From NCBI RefSeq assembly GCF_902806685.2, contig NC_048537.1, positions 7,648,720 to 7,712,719 of the forward strand: a DNA stretch of 64,000 nucleotides, in the 5' to 3' direction. Under the pieces are notes generated by a model, which was given only the letters and a program-made list of their open reading frames with translations, ran no database searches and was not told the DNA's origin. Made by a program: the position numbers and the translations under genes. This DNA is from Maniola hyperantus. Lineage: Eukaryota > Arthropoda > Insecta > Lepidoptera > Nymphalidae. Positions 1 to 9,575 of this stretch are shown here, in pieces. Positions within the stretch are counted from its first letter, which is position 1; every line of letters begins with the position of its first letter.

Positions 1-779
1 ATAAACTCTAAAGGTTACTACGTCTCAACAAGGTATTTTAAATTGTAATTAGTAGTCTTAGTGCATTCTTACTAATATGACAAATTACGAAAGTGTGTCT
101 GTCTCTAACTTATAAATATCTCTGTACTAGGTAAATTCCGTCAAAATCGGTTAATCAGATGGGCTATCAAAAGCTAGCTAGTCTGTTAGCTTGGTTACTG
201 AATTGTCAGTAAGGTAAATTCCAACTATAAACAGGAGCGCGAGCGCAGCGAGCGTAAGTTGTTTTTGTTGCAGTAGGTACAGAAAAAAATAAAGGGAAAT
301 GAGCTCAGCCACACCAAATTTTTATGTTTTAAAGCACCTTTTAGCAATGAGAAAAGTTGAGTGAGATCAAATTCCTTTCCATACTTATATTGTAAAGCGA
401 GTGTTTCTCTGTGTGTCTATCTGATACCTTTTCACGATCAATCTTTTTAACCAAAATGTACTACTGAGAGATATTAGTTTACATCGCAATCCAACTAATC
501 TGTTGTGTAAAAAAATAAAATGGAGGAGTGACGTCACGGACGCAGACGGGGCAGTTACGTCTCGTCCACATTTTTATGTTTTTATAATTAAAATCTGTGT
601 GTTTCACCGTTAAGTGCCATTTCTGGCGGAGCAAAAAGTCGCAGTGAGTCGGAAAAAGCATTAAGAATTTACGGATTACGCCGGGAAGGGTGCGTAAACT
701 TGAAAACTATTTACTATTCGACACGAAGTTGTCATCACAATTTTTATACTTACCTTCAAATTATAATATTTTGTTGGTG
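1..779. other. Intergenic, repeat-rich, no gene
   Basis: I see no supported gene here. About 120-180 holds a degraded piece of the Lep1-type Helitron repeat (the 'aaaatcggtta' and 'aaaagctagc' signatures). About 297-460 matches another dispersed repeat seen again near 35.5 kb. The remainder is AT-rich unique-looking DNA. The only ORF, about 60 codons on the minus strand, has no recognisable features. Confidence 0.6.
297..460 (+). repeat. Dispersed repeat, second copy at about 35518-35700
   Basis: The stretch starting 'gagctcagccaca' and running through 'aaagcacctt', 'gagaaaag' and 'gataccttttcacgatc' recurs in the same order and orientation at about 35518-35700. The copies differ by scattered substitutions and small indels. 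The later part resembles the 5' portion of Lep1-type elements, so this may be a diverged Helitron subfamily. No coding content. Confidence 0.6.
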
Positions 780-887
780 CTGAGACAACGTAAGGGACGA
801 CAGAATTAGCTGCACAGGCACTCTTCATTACTGCCACCTAGCGGGGAACGTTTGTACTAGGAGGTACCGATCAATAAAGTTCTCAAT

Positions 888-2045
888 ATGGTGAAGTGCA
901 GTGCTTGCGGACGCTTCTTATCACTAGTAGGGGCCGCTAGCTGTACACTTTGTCCAGGTTTATACCATAGGGTGTGTGTCGGACTCCCGGAGAATGGGCG
1001 ATCTCCTAAACAGTGGAAGTGCCCGGAGTGTATGGCAAAAAAGCCAAAATTAGGCAACGTCAACACCCCTGTGAAGGGCACCGAACCATCCAACATAGAG
1101 AGCGAAGGCTCAAGCGCGGAGAAACCGGAGAGTGTTGAAAAGGATACCATCCTCTGTGAGTCCCAGTCCCCAGGCACCAGTCAGTCATCCGACCTGAGCC
1201 TCGAGATACGCCTCTTCCGTGAGGAGATCCGACATTTGAGGACCGAAATTAAGGAATTTCGTGCGGAGCTGTGCGACGTACGGGGTGCAATTGCTCACTG
1301 CAACCTACGTATAGATGAATACGATGGTCGACTGGCAGACCTTGAGAAGCAATTCAAAGTTTCATCCAGTCGATGCGCTGCGATTGACAAGCTGGAGGAC
1401 ACAATTGCACAACTCAAAGAGAACCTAATTGCACGAGACCATCAGGACCTCGTCCGGAATTCGAGTGCAAACGAAAGCATGCAAGCTACTATCTCCCAGC
1501 TGCAAAATCAAATAAATGACCGCGATCAGGACCTTCTCATGAATGACGTTGAAATATCAGGACTTCAGGAATCCTCAAGCGAAAACCTCATTAGTATTAC
1601 CTGTCTGCTAGCGAAGAAGTTAGGAGTGGAGTTAGACGATCGCGATGTCGTCACCGCCGAGCGGTCGGGCCCGCGACGCACGCTCTCGGCGAGCGATGAC
1701 GGTGAAGTGCGGGCGCGCCAGCCGCGGCCGCGTCCTATCGTTGTGCGCCTCGCGCGGCGCGCAGTACGCGACAACTTGTTGCGCGCTGCCCGTGTGCGCC
1801 GCGGTGCTGATTCATCGGGCATAATAACTGACGCAGAGCCTCGTCGATTCTATGTCAACGAACACCTTACGCGTACTAACAGGCAGCTGTTCTATAAAGC
1901 GCGCGAGGAAAGTCGCAGTAAAAATTGGAGATTTGTCTGGACCAAGGGAGGGCGTATTTATGCACGAAAGACTGTTACAGGACCCGTACATCGTATACGA
2001 TCTGAAACTGATATAAGAAAAGTTTTTTTAAATGATTCTTTTTAA
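888..2045 (+). CDS. LINE ORF1: PHD-finger and coiled-coil nucleic-acid-binding protein
   Basis: A 385-residue ORF1 protein, expected to coat element RNA in a ribonucleoprotein. Residues 4-48 hold a complete C4HC3 PHD-type finger: C4, C7, C19, C22, H27, C30, C45 and C48. Residues about 100-220 are rich in E, K, R, L and Q with heptad-like spacing, suggesting a coiled coil for multimerisation. After a basic, low-complexity stretch (about 265-310), the C-terminus carries the pattern 'FYVNEHLT...NRQLF...A' and 'WRFVWTKGGRIYARKT', which I recognise from the C-terminal domain of many insect LINE ORF1 proteins (related to the baculovirus FP25K-like fold). The ATG at 888 begins just before the finger. 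No frameshift or stop is seen. Confidence 0.85.
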   Translation: MVKCSACGRFLSLVGAASCTLCPGLYHRVCVGLPENGRSPKQWKCPECMAKKPKLGNVNTPVKGTEPSNIESEGSSAEKPESVEKDTILCESQSPGTSQSSDLSLEIRLFREEIRHLRTEIKEFRAELCDVRGAIAHCNLRIDEYDGRLADLEKQFKVSSSRCAAIDKLEDTIAQLKENLIARDHQDLVRNSSANESMQATISQLQNQINDRDQDLLMNDVEISGLQESSSENLISITCLLAKKLGVELDDRDVVTAERSGPRRTLSASDDGEVRARQPRPRPIVVRLARRAVRDNLLRAARVRRGADSSGIITDAEPRRFYVNEHLTRTNRQLFYKAREESRSKNWRFVWTKGGRIYARKTVTGPVHRIRSETDIRKVFLNDSF

Positions 2046-2369
2046 AGAATAGGAATTTGATTCAAATTTCGGATCATTTACGTTGTATTTTTTTGTTAAG
2101 TTTTAAGAGATACTTTGGAGGAGCCACTAAGATTGGACAATTGTTGTTTTATGTATTTTTACTAAGTAATCTAATGTTAAAGATAATTAAATATAGAGGT
2201 TTAAAATCGTTGTTATATATATATCTCATACAATCAAAGCTAGTGTTATTGTTAAAAATTCATATTATTACACGTAGAGTACTAGACTTGTTTTGTACCT
2301 ATTATAAACAGTGTGTGTCAGTTATTGTTACATTAATCACAATTAACCAAATAGTAAACTATATTATAA

Positions 2370-5243
2370 TTATTTGTAAACTCTTTATCTGTATATTATA
2401 TTATTATACAATACAAAGCTAACAAATTTTTAAAAATTGGATTTCTCAATGCTGGCTCTCTAGGTACAAGGCACGATGAATTCTTGTTGGCTATGGATAG
2501 ATTTCAAGTTGATGTCATGGCGATTAATGAAACCTGGTTGCGTGCTGGTGAAGAAGGTCGAGCGCCTTCTGTTCCTGGTTATAGGCTTCAGCACATCCCA
2601 CGCCCAGACACTGTACGTAGAGGTCGCGGCGGAGGTGTTGCTTTTTACATTAGGAGAGGACTCAAAACTAGGGCCTGCGCATTTCCTAAACACGAGACAG
2701 TTGAGCAAATTTGGATTGGTCTAAATATCAACTCCCTTAAAATTGCCATCGGTACCGCCTATAGACCCCCGTGGCTAAATACTGATCTTTTCTTAGATGC
2801 TCTAACAGATAGTGTTCAAGCGCTATCGAATTATGATCACATCATTTTAATGGGGGATTTCAATGTAAATTTACTACACAAAACTGACTCAAAAACGATT
2901 AAACTTGAAGCTTTCTTTAATTATTTACAATTAACTCAGATAATTACTTCTGCTACACATTTCACTGAAAGCAGCGAAACTTTAATTGATACCATTTCTA
3001 CCAACCTGCCCGTTAAAAATGTAAATGTGACACCAATTGCTTCTTTGAGTAATCATGCTTTCCTCGATTGCGTACTGAGTGTTAAGAAGGGAAAAATTCC
3101 ATCTAAATATGTTGTGTACAGGCCGCTAAAGAGCGTTTGCTTGGATAGATTCAATGAGGATCTTTGTGCTATACCCTGGGACGATCTTTTGACTTCAGGA
3201 TGTGTTAATCATTTGGTCTCGTCTTTTAACAGATGTGTGATGGAAATTTTTGATAAACATGCTCCTAAGAAAGCTATAGTAGTTAAAGAGCGCTTTACTC
3301 CGTGGCTAACGTGTAATGTAAAATTTATGATGAGCCTACGGAACGATGCGCATGCTCAGTGGCGTAATGATAAATCAGAGTCAAACAAGTTACTTTATAA
3401 GCAGTATAAGAAATTGGTTATTACAGCTATCCATAATGAAAAACGCGCGTACTTTAAATATGATATTAACAGTAAAATTAAACACCCCAAAGTTCTGTGG
3501 AAAAACTTAAAGCATACTGTCCTACCAAAAAAGTTAGATCAATTACCGGCACACTTTACAGATGCGGAGGCAATTAATTCACACTTTCTTAAAGTTCCTG
3601 GGTCGAAAAATGTAACTTTCTCACAACTTACATATTTCGAGTTCAATAAATTATATGATACTGTTTTTTCACTTAAAACTATTACTAACACTGAAATATT
3701 AAAAATAATTAAGCAATTACATTCGAACGCTGAGGGGACGGATAAAATAACCCTCGACATGCTCTTGATGACACTTCCTCAAAGCTTAGAAACTGTAAAA
3801 GGAATCATCAACACTTCAATAGTAACATCTGTTTTCCCAAGTGTATGGAAGGTTGCTTTAGTCCGTCCTCTTCCTAAAATTCCCGATCCTGTCTCGCCAA
3901 AGGATCTTAGGCCAATTAGCATTTTGTCGTGTTTTTCTAAAATATTAGAAAAAACTGTATATTCACAAGTGTCAGCCTATCTTGAAAAAAATCAGATATT
4001 GCCTGAATATCAGTCCGGATTTAGGGCAGGTCGTGGTACCGTGACAGCACTTTTGGATGTTACGGATAACATACTAACAGCGCAGGATTCTGGGATGTGT
4101 ACATTGCTGGTACTCCTCGATTTTTCTCGGGCTTTTGACAGCATCAATATTGCACTATTGTTATCTAAACTATCTTATTACGGATTTCGTATTGATGCTG
4201 TCAAATGGTTCGATAGCTACCTTTCTAACCGGACACAATTCGTAGAGATAGTACATGAGGATGGCAGAAAGTGCAGCTCAGCGATCGCCCCTGTTCCTAG
4301 GGGTGTTCCGCAGGGTTCTGTGTTAGGTCCGCTTCTTTTCATTCTATACAGTGCTGATATTATCCAGCAAATTAAAAGTTGTAAATATCACATATATGCA
4401 GATGACTTGCAGCTATATTATGCATTTAAACCAGAGGAGTTCCAAACTGCAGTAAATCTAATCAACGATGACCTTAATCGCATTGCGGAATGGTCAGATT
4501 CTAACTCACTTGTCCTTAATCCCGTAAAGTCTAAGTTTATATTGTTTGGAACTAAGAAACAGCGAGATAAAATCGACGTCAGTAGTGCTAATATAAATAT
4601 AAGAGGTGAAGCTTTGGAGAGAGTTTTTCAGGCGCGTAATTTGGGCCTGCTTATGGACTCAGACCTGAGATTTGAAAATCATATAGCCGAGAAAGTTCGC
4701 AATTGCTTCTATCGACTGAAGATACTTTACAAAGTTCGTAACTATCTTTCTCAAGAACTGCGTATCCAGTTGGTAGAGGCTCTGGTGCTTTCAAAGCTGA
4801 ACTATGCAGACACTATATATGGGCCACGGTTGTTATGCAGAACAAAACGTCTCGTTCAACGTGTGCAGAACGCATGTGCACGTTTCAGTTTTGAGGTTCC
4901 TCCGCGCAGTCATATTACCCCTTTTCTGAACAATCATAAGTTGTTGAAGATGAGATCAAGGAGGAAGTTACATCTTGCTGGTTTACTTTTTGGTGTGGTT
5001 AAACTGAGCAAGCCCACGTACCTAGCCGATAAACTTCATTGGGTAGGCGATGGTGAATCTGACCGTTTGCGAAGCTGTCGCCATCAACTTCGTATTCCAT
5101 TCCATCGCACTGCCGCATTTAGAGGTTCATTTACGTACTCCGCCACTAAATGTTGGAATAATATCCCCCCTCCAATAAGGAATTTAAAAAGTAAATTTTC
5201 ATTCAAAACTAAATTGAAAAAATTCCTTTGGAGAAACAGGTAG
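2370..5243 (+). CDS. LINE ORF2: APE-type endonuclease plus reverse transcriptase
   Basis: The enzyme for target-primed reverse transcription. The N-terminal endonuclease shows 'IGFLNAGSLG' (about 2436), 'INETWL' with the catalytic Glu, 'GGGVAFYIRRG', 'MGDFNVNLL' and 'SNHAFLDC'. The reverse transcriptase shows 'KDLRPISILSCFSKILEK', 'GFRAGRGTVTALL', 'LVLLDFSRAFDSI', 'GVPQGSVLGPLLF' and the catalytic 'YADDLQLY'. The frame is open from 2370 to the stop at 5243, but the first in-frame ATG is at 2493, inside the endonuclease and after its conserved first strand. So the annotated start is the frame opening, not a proven start codon. Internal ATG use would give about 917 residues. No internal stops, so possibly still active. 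Confidence 0.92.
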   Translation, partial: LFVNSLSVYYIIIQYKANKFLKIGFLNAGSLGTRHDEFLLAMDRFQVDVMAINETWLRAGEEGRAPSVPGYRLQHIPRPDTVRRGRGGGVAFYIRRGLKTRACAFPKHETVEQIWIGLNINSLKIAIGTAYRPPWLNTDLFLDALTDSVQALSNYDHIILMGDFNVNLLHKTDSKTIKLEAFFNYLQLTQIITSATHFTESSETLIDTISTNLPVKNVNVTPIASLSNHAFLDCVLSVKKGKIPSKYVVYRPLKSVCLDRFNEDLCAIPWDDLLTSGCVNHLVSSFNRCVMEIFDKHAPKKAIVVKERFTPWLTCNVKFMMSLRNDAHAQWRNDKSESNKLLYKQYKKLVITAIHNEKRAYFKYDINSKIKHPKVLWKNLKHTVLPKKLDQLPAHFTDAEAINSHFLKVPGSKNVTFSQLTYFEFNKLYDTVFSLKTITNTEILKIIKQLHSNAEGTDKITLDMLLMTLPQSLETVKGIINTSIVTSVFPSVWKVALVRPLPKIPDPVSPKDLRPISILSCFSKILEKTVYSQVSAYLEKNQILPEYQSGFRAGRGTVTALLDVTDNILTAQDSGMCTLLVLLDFSRAFDSINIALLLSKLSYYGFRIDAVKWFDSYLSNRTQFVEIVHEDGRKCSSAIAPVPRGVPQGSVLGPLLFILYSADIIQQIKSCKYHIYADDLQLYYAFKPEEFQTAVNLINDDLNRIAEWSDSNSLVLNPVKSKFILFGTKKQRDKIDVSSANINIRGEALERVFQARNLGLLMDSDLRFENHIAEKVRNCFYRLKILYKVRNYLSQELRIQLVEALVLSKLNYADTIYGPRLLCRTKRLVQRVQNACARFSFEVPPRSHITPFLNNHKLLKMRSRRKLHLAGLLFGVVKLSKPTYLADKLHWVGDGESDRLRSCRHQLRIPFHRTAAFRGSFTYSATKCWNNIPPPIRNLKSKFSFKTKLKKFLWRNR

Positions 5244-5334
5244 AATTTCAGGATCATGTGGCGGAGTACTCCTTTTTGTAACAAGATTTAGGTTACATCA
5301 TAGCCATACCTTATACATGTGCATAGATGTGTCC

Positions 5335-5337
<3 letters not shown>

Positions 5338-5375
<38 letters not shown>
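5338..5375. repeat. (TA)n microsatellite in LINE 3'UTR
   Basis: An uninterrupted TA dinucleotide tract of 38 bp inside the LINE 3'UTR. It may be length-polymorphic and could serve as a marker of this insertion. Confidence 0.97.
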
Positions 5376-5377
<2 letters not shown>

Positions 5378-5727
5378 TAAGTATAATATGTGTGAATTTG
5401 TATATATTATTAACATATAGAATAGATAGATTAGAATATAAGTACAATTGAAATAATTCCGTGGCGCCACCCGAATCAGGGTTCCTACTGAAAACCAGCG
5501 CTGTATGTTTTTGTACTTGTGCAAGACATATGGCATTTATGCTGAGTAGGGACCTTTTTTTTCGGGTTGTGCCACACATGACATGGTTTATTCCGGCGCT
5601 TCTTCTACTTGAGGTCTTTTGACTTTACTACTCAAGTATAAGAGGCGCCGGGATAACCTAACCTAATAATGGTAATGTGTGGTACAGCCTTAAAAAATAA
5701 ACGTTTTTCTTTCTTCTTTCTTTCTAA

Positions 5728-6454
5728 TCTCAATTTTATTAATGAACGATTTTCGTTTGAAAAGTTTCTAGATATAAAAAAATCTCAGCATAAAAGTAAG
5801 AAGCTATACGTATAATTTTAATTAAATCACGAAACGTGCCCGGAACGGAAATGCAGTAGCTACTTATTATATCGTAAAAGGCTTAATGGGTGCCTTGAGA
5901 GGAGCTTTCAATTTATGCGCCTGCGCCGCCCAAACAAAACTATTGGACGCGACCACTTCGACGTAATGAACTGTGATGTTGAGAAGGAATAAATATGGGC
6001 AACTTTTTAAATATAATTTCTATGATTATTTAGGTCATTCTGTGTGTTGGATTTTTTTTCTTCTTGGTAGATGTATCTACACATATCTAATAATAAGAAC
6101 TTTCATAATTTTAGGGAATATAATGTCTCTTGTTTACTCTAAGTATACTTTATAGGTTTCGAGAAATATCGGTATACGTATTTGCGGTTTAATACCTAGT
6201 ATGTGTTTTGTACATCAGCGTAGAGCAAGCTTTTGAGTACTTCTGTTAAAATTAAGTAATTCCTTTAGTGCCTAATAAATATTTGAAATTTATTTCCTAT
6301 CTTAATATCTGCGGCCACATCAAGTAGATAATAAAAAAGTAAAGCACAATAAAACACTCTCATTTCAATAAATGTTTCCTGCAGGTCCGTCCACGTTTAT
6401 GGCGATCATCATGACGAATAAACTGGAGTTCTGACAATGACTTATTTGCCGAGT
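5728..6454. other. Intergenic, no gene seen
   Basis: AT-rich DNA directly 3' of the LINE. I see no splice-flanked coding segment, repeat family or RNA gene here. The 60-codon plus-strand ORF at 5973-6155 lacks motifs and good context and is not called. Confidence 0.5.
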
Positions 6455-6593
6455 TATAAAAACCAGTCAAGTGCGAGTCAAACTCGCACACGAAGAGTTT
6501 TGTACCATCCTACAAGATATTATATTATAACACCCTATATACTTACTTTCAATTTTAATTTACATGGCGGCTATTTTGAATTCTTTATTATTA

Positions 6594-7110
6594 ACTAGCT
6601 TATGCCTGCAACTTCGTTTGCGTGGACTACACTTTCGAACCCCTATTTTACCCCCTTTTTTATATTCAGATACAAGTTAGCCCTTGACTGCAATCTCACC
6701 TGGTGGTAAGTGATGATGCAGTCTAAGATGATAGCGGGCTAACCTGGAAGGGGTATGGCAGTTTTTATTAAACCGATACCCCTTTGGTTTCTGTGGCATC
6801 GTACCGGAACGCTAAATCGCTTGGCGGCACGGCTTTGTCGGCAGGGTGGTAACTAGCCACGGCCGAAGCCTCCCACCAGACCAGACCAGAAATTTAGAAA
6901 TTATAAAATTCCAAACCCCTGCCAGGAATCGAACCCGGGACCTCCCACTATCCCCCTTGGGAGTTGAATTTTCAAAAATCCTTTCTTAGCGGATGTCTAT
7001 GTCATAGCTATCTGCAAGCCTAATTTCAGCCCGATCCGTCCAGTAGTTTGAGCTGTGCGTTGATACATCAGTCAGTCAGTCACCTTTTGGTTTTATATAT
7101 TATTTAGATT
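6594..7110 (-). mobile_element. Lep1-like Helitron variant, interrupted by a SINE
   Basis: Reverse orientation: 'actagcttatgcctgcaacttcg' side at the left, then 'cgaacccctattttaccccc', the SINE, then 'gttgaattttcaaaaatcc', 'gcggatgtctatgtc' and 'cagtagtttgagctgtgcg', ending at the 'cagtcagtcagt' tract. The same subfamily, without the SINE, is at 13985-14212 and 44403-44600 on the plus strand. The CTAG-type terminus and lack of terminal inverted repeats fit a non-autonomous Helitron; assignment rests on known Lep1 traits. Confidence 0.6.
6665..6953 (-). mobile_element. SINE-C (tRNA-headed) nested in a Helitron remnant
   Basis: The minus strand reads from a tRNA-like head (B-box-like 'ggttcgattcc' near 6925-6945) into the body shared with 32985-33310: 'gtggctagttaccaccct', 'ccgtgccgcc', 'cggtacgatgcc' and 'gaccaccaggtgagat' type segments. 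It is flanked by similar C-rich pentamers (about 'tacccccttt' left and 'tatccccctt' right), a plausible target-site duplication in the host element. Confidence 0.75.
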
Positions 7111-7330
7111 ATTATTGTTATAGTGACAATAAATAACCCTACTTTGGGTTTCGCCGCAGACGGGTAAGAATACACTGTGAAATTTTTAACACTCTATCTG
7201 TTACGGTTGATGCGGTACAGCCCGCTGCGGACGGACGGAAGGACGGACGGACGGAAGGACTGACGGACGAACAGCGGAGGCTTAGTACTTAATAGGGTCC
7301 CGTTGGCACTCTTCGGGCACGGAACTCTAA

Positions 7331-8010
7331 AATCGCGAGGCAGGGGGATTTTATGTTTATCTCGGTCTTATATTTCACACGTCGACGTCGTCGTTGCTCC
7401 GATTATATTATAAGAAAACATAAAGTTTGACGGCTCAGTGTTTTTATGTTGAGTGCTTGAAGTTGTAACAAATATTGACGGTATGTCTACCGCCGTTTAT
7501 GTTCGTAGAATTCTATAAAATTAAAACACTTCGCTTGGAGAAGGTTGTAAAGTAAAGAATGGCTGAAGGCTTTGAAACTGCCCTTTACTTTATTTCCCCT
7601 CACAACCAAGTCGTTTGGGCGTTTGAATTTCAAAATATCTACTTTACAACCACTTATTTAAATAAATTTGAAAATTATCTCACGTCAAATAATACCTAAT
7701 ACAATAGGTAACTTCGAATGATGTAAATTGATCCGTTTATACAACACATAAACTGTACGGTGTACCTATGCTCATAATATAATTTCCTATCCCAGGCCAT
7801 TCCTATCGTTTTCCAGGATAAAACTATCATAATATTATGGTGACCCGGAGTAAGTAATAGCTATATTAATTTGCGTTCAAAAGTACACTTATCTAGTTTC
7901 AGCATGAAGCGTACACAGACAAACAAAAATTTTAAAAATATGTTTTGGGTTCTAGATCGATAATAATAATAATGCTTCCTAAAATTAATATTTTCAAAAT
8001 ATTTTTAATA
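7331..8010. other. Intergenic, no gene seen
   Basis: AT-rich, no ORF above 60 codons and no repeat family that I can tie to another site in the window. Confidence 0.5.
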
Positions 8011-8250
8011 CTAGATGATGCCCACGTTCGTCCGCGTGGATTTAGATTTTCAAAAATCCCGTGGGAACTCTTAAATTTTCCGGGATAAAAAGCTTATGTC
8101 CTTCCCCGAGATGTAAGCTAACTCTGTACCAAATTTCATCGAAATCGGTTAAACTGTTGGGCCGTGAAAAGCTAGCAGACAGACAGACAGACAAACACAC
8201 TTTCGATTGTACAGAAATCGTCCATTTAGAGTTTTATTATAAAAATAGAT
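8011..8250 (-). mobile_element. Lep1-type Helitron copy
   Basis: Minus-strand copy reading from the (TCTG)n-bearing 5' side near 8200 to the CTAG terminus at 8011-8014. Signatures 'cccgtgggaactctt', 'ccgggataaaaag', 'ccaaatttcatcgaaatcgg' and 'gccgtgaaaagctagcagac' match the copies at 63307-63537 and elsewhere. Non-coding. Confidence 0.75.
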
Positions 8251-8935
8251 AACAAATATTTATCACTATTTTTTTTTCAATCTAAAGTGACAGGATGATG
8301 AAAAATTATTAAAAGTAAAAAGTTTAATGTCTAACTTCACAGGTCGTTAAAGTAGATGATCGAGTTCACTTTAACTTCGTAGAATAACGATCGAGTTGAG
8401 ATCCTTTGGGAAAACAACACCAACTAAAACTTTCTCTTTCATCTCTCGGTGCAAAGTAGTTACACCGCTTCGGGGACTAATAATTTTATGTGTCTGAAAG
8501 TTTTTAATGCATTATAAATCGATCAGTTTTAGGGCTTGATCCCACAGCCAGAGGTCTAGAGTTCGGTATTCTGAATTTTGCATTCACTGCAAATAATACG
8601 ATAGCTTTGATCTCTGCGAACTAACTACTTATAGTGCGTACATTTTGAGGAATATTTACTGTTAGTAACTAGGCCGCGGATGCACCTGTAAGTTTTACTA
8701 ACGTAAGTAGCTTCCATGCTTATGGCAATCGTGCCCTGATCGTGATGATCAGTTATTGAAACTATTAAGGCTTCATGCACATTGGCTATTACAGCCTGAG
8801 CGATCAGTTTTGTAGCATCTAATTTTATTTTCTGATTTTTAGCAGCTTAGGCTTCCATCGAGAAACTCGAGAGCAGTTTGGGCCCTTCATCGTTTCTGTA
8901 GAGAAGCTTGAATATCTTAGGTAGAGAGCCGGTAT
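8251..8935. other. Intergenic, no gene seen
   Basis: Unique-looking AT-rich DNA with no supported coding or RNA feature. Confidence 0.5.
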
Positions 8936-9575
8936 TTGGAGTATCTATCCTCATCTGTTAATTGTGATAGAGAGTATATTATGGTAGATAATGTGTGGAT
9001 TGATACATCGCACATAGGTTGCCTAGCTAAATTACGTGTCAATGATATTACAAAATTAAATTAATTTTTTTTTCGATCAACTTCCCCTATTAGTTGTTTA
9101 TGAAAGTCGAGCATCAGCTGAAAGAGTTTATCAAAAAGTTTTTTGAATCCATAGTTGCATAGATAAAAGATTTAATTTTTTTTTACTTTTCTGATAAGGC
9201 AACCTAGATAATATGGTTGAATTGGGAATAAAATAATCTTTCATTTGATGTAAAACTCGATTAAAAACGGTAAATTAATAACGCTTACTTATCTCTTTAT
9301 ACCTGGCAACCCCATAGTTGCGCAGAGGGGAAAGTAGGCAATCCTTATGTTTCAACTCCTTGGAGTATATTCTCTCAGCTGATGCTCAATTTTCATAAAT
9401 AACTAAATCAGGGAAGTTCAATTACATTTAATTTGTTTTTTGGCACGTGATTTCGCTAGGCAACATATTTGCGATGTATCAATCTATAGGTAAATACATT
9501 ATCTAACATATATTCTTTATCACAATTAAATAACAGATAAGGTTTGATAATTCTAATGCGGGATCTTAGACCATC
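8936..9575. mobile_element. Foldback element with about 190-bp imperfect inverted arms
   Basis: The left arm (about 8940-9130) and right arm (about 9370-9565) are inverted copies. Matching blocks include 'gattgatacatcgcacata' / 'tttgcgatgtatcaatct', 'aggttgcctagc' / 'gctaggcaaca', 'gatcaacttcccc' / 'gggaagttcaat', and 'gagcatcagctgaaagag' / 'tctctcagctgatgctc'. The arms differ by many substitutions, so the copy is old. The 240-bp centre has no ORF. Class unknown. Confidence 0.7.

Larger units (their letters stand above)
780..5727 (+). mobile_element. Near-full-length LINE (CR1/Jockey superfamily) with two intact ORFs
   Basis: A non-LTR retrotransposon with a short 5'UTR, ORF1 (PHD finger, coiled coil), an AT-rich spacer of about 320 bp, ORF2 (endonuclease and reverse transcriptase), and a 3'UTR with a (TA)n tract. 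It ends in a TTTC-rich short-repeat tail at about 5700-5727 rather than poly(A). A C4HC3 finger in ORF1 together with a non-poly(A) simple tail points to the CR1 side of the CR1/Jockey superfamily; this is inference from family traits, not a tree. Both ORFs are uninterrupted, so the copy is young. The 5' edge is approximate and I could not identify a target-site duplication. Confidence 0.9.
6455..7330 (+). repeat. Dispersed repeat with 'gagtc...ctcgcac' start and 'ggttccgtacc' signatures (family D), hosting nested insertions
   Basis: Starts with 'accagtcaagtgcgagtca' and closes with 'tcttcgggcacggaactcta'. Other members are at 24340-24690, 36480-36810, 46615-46925 (minus) and 52083-52320, with fragments near 15495-15535 and 22390-22440. 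The family is common in lepidopteran DNA in my experience, but I cannot give a firm class. This copy is split by a Helitron-like element (6594-7110) that itself contains a SINE (6665-6953). Confidence 0.65.

Noticed and set aside
2057..2422. 121-codon plus-strand ORF between LINE ORF1 and ORF2
   Set aside because: Extremely AT-rich, low complexity, no motif; it is the inter-ORF spacer.
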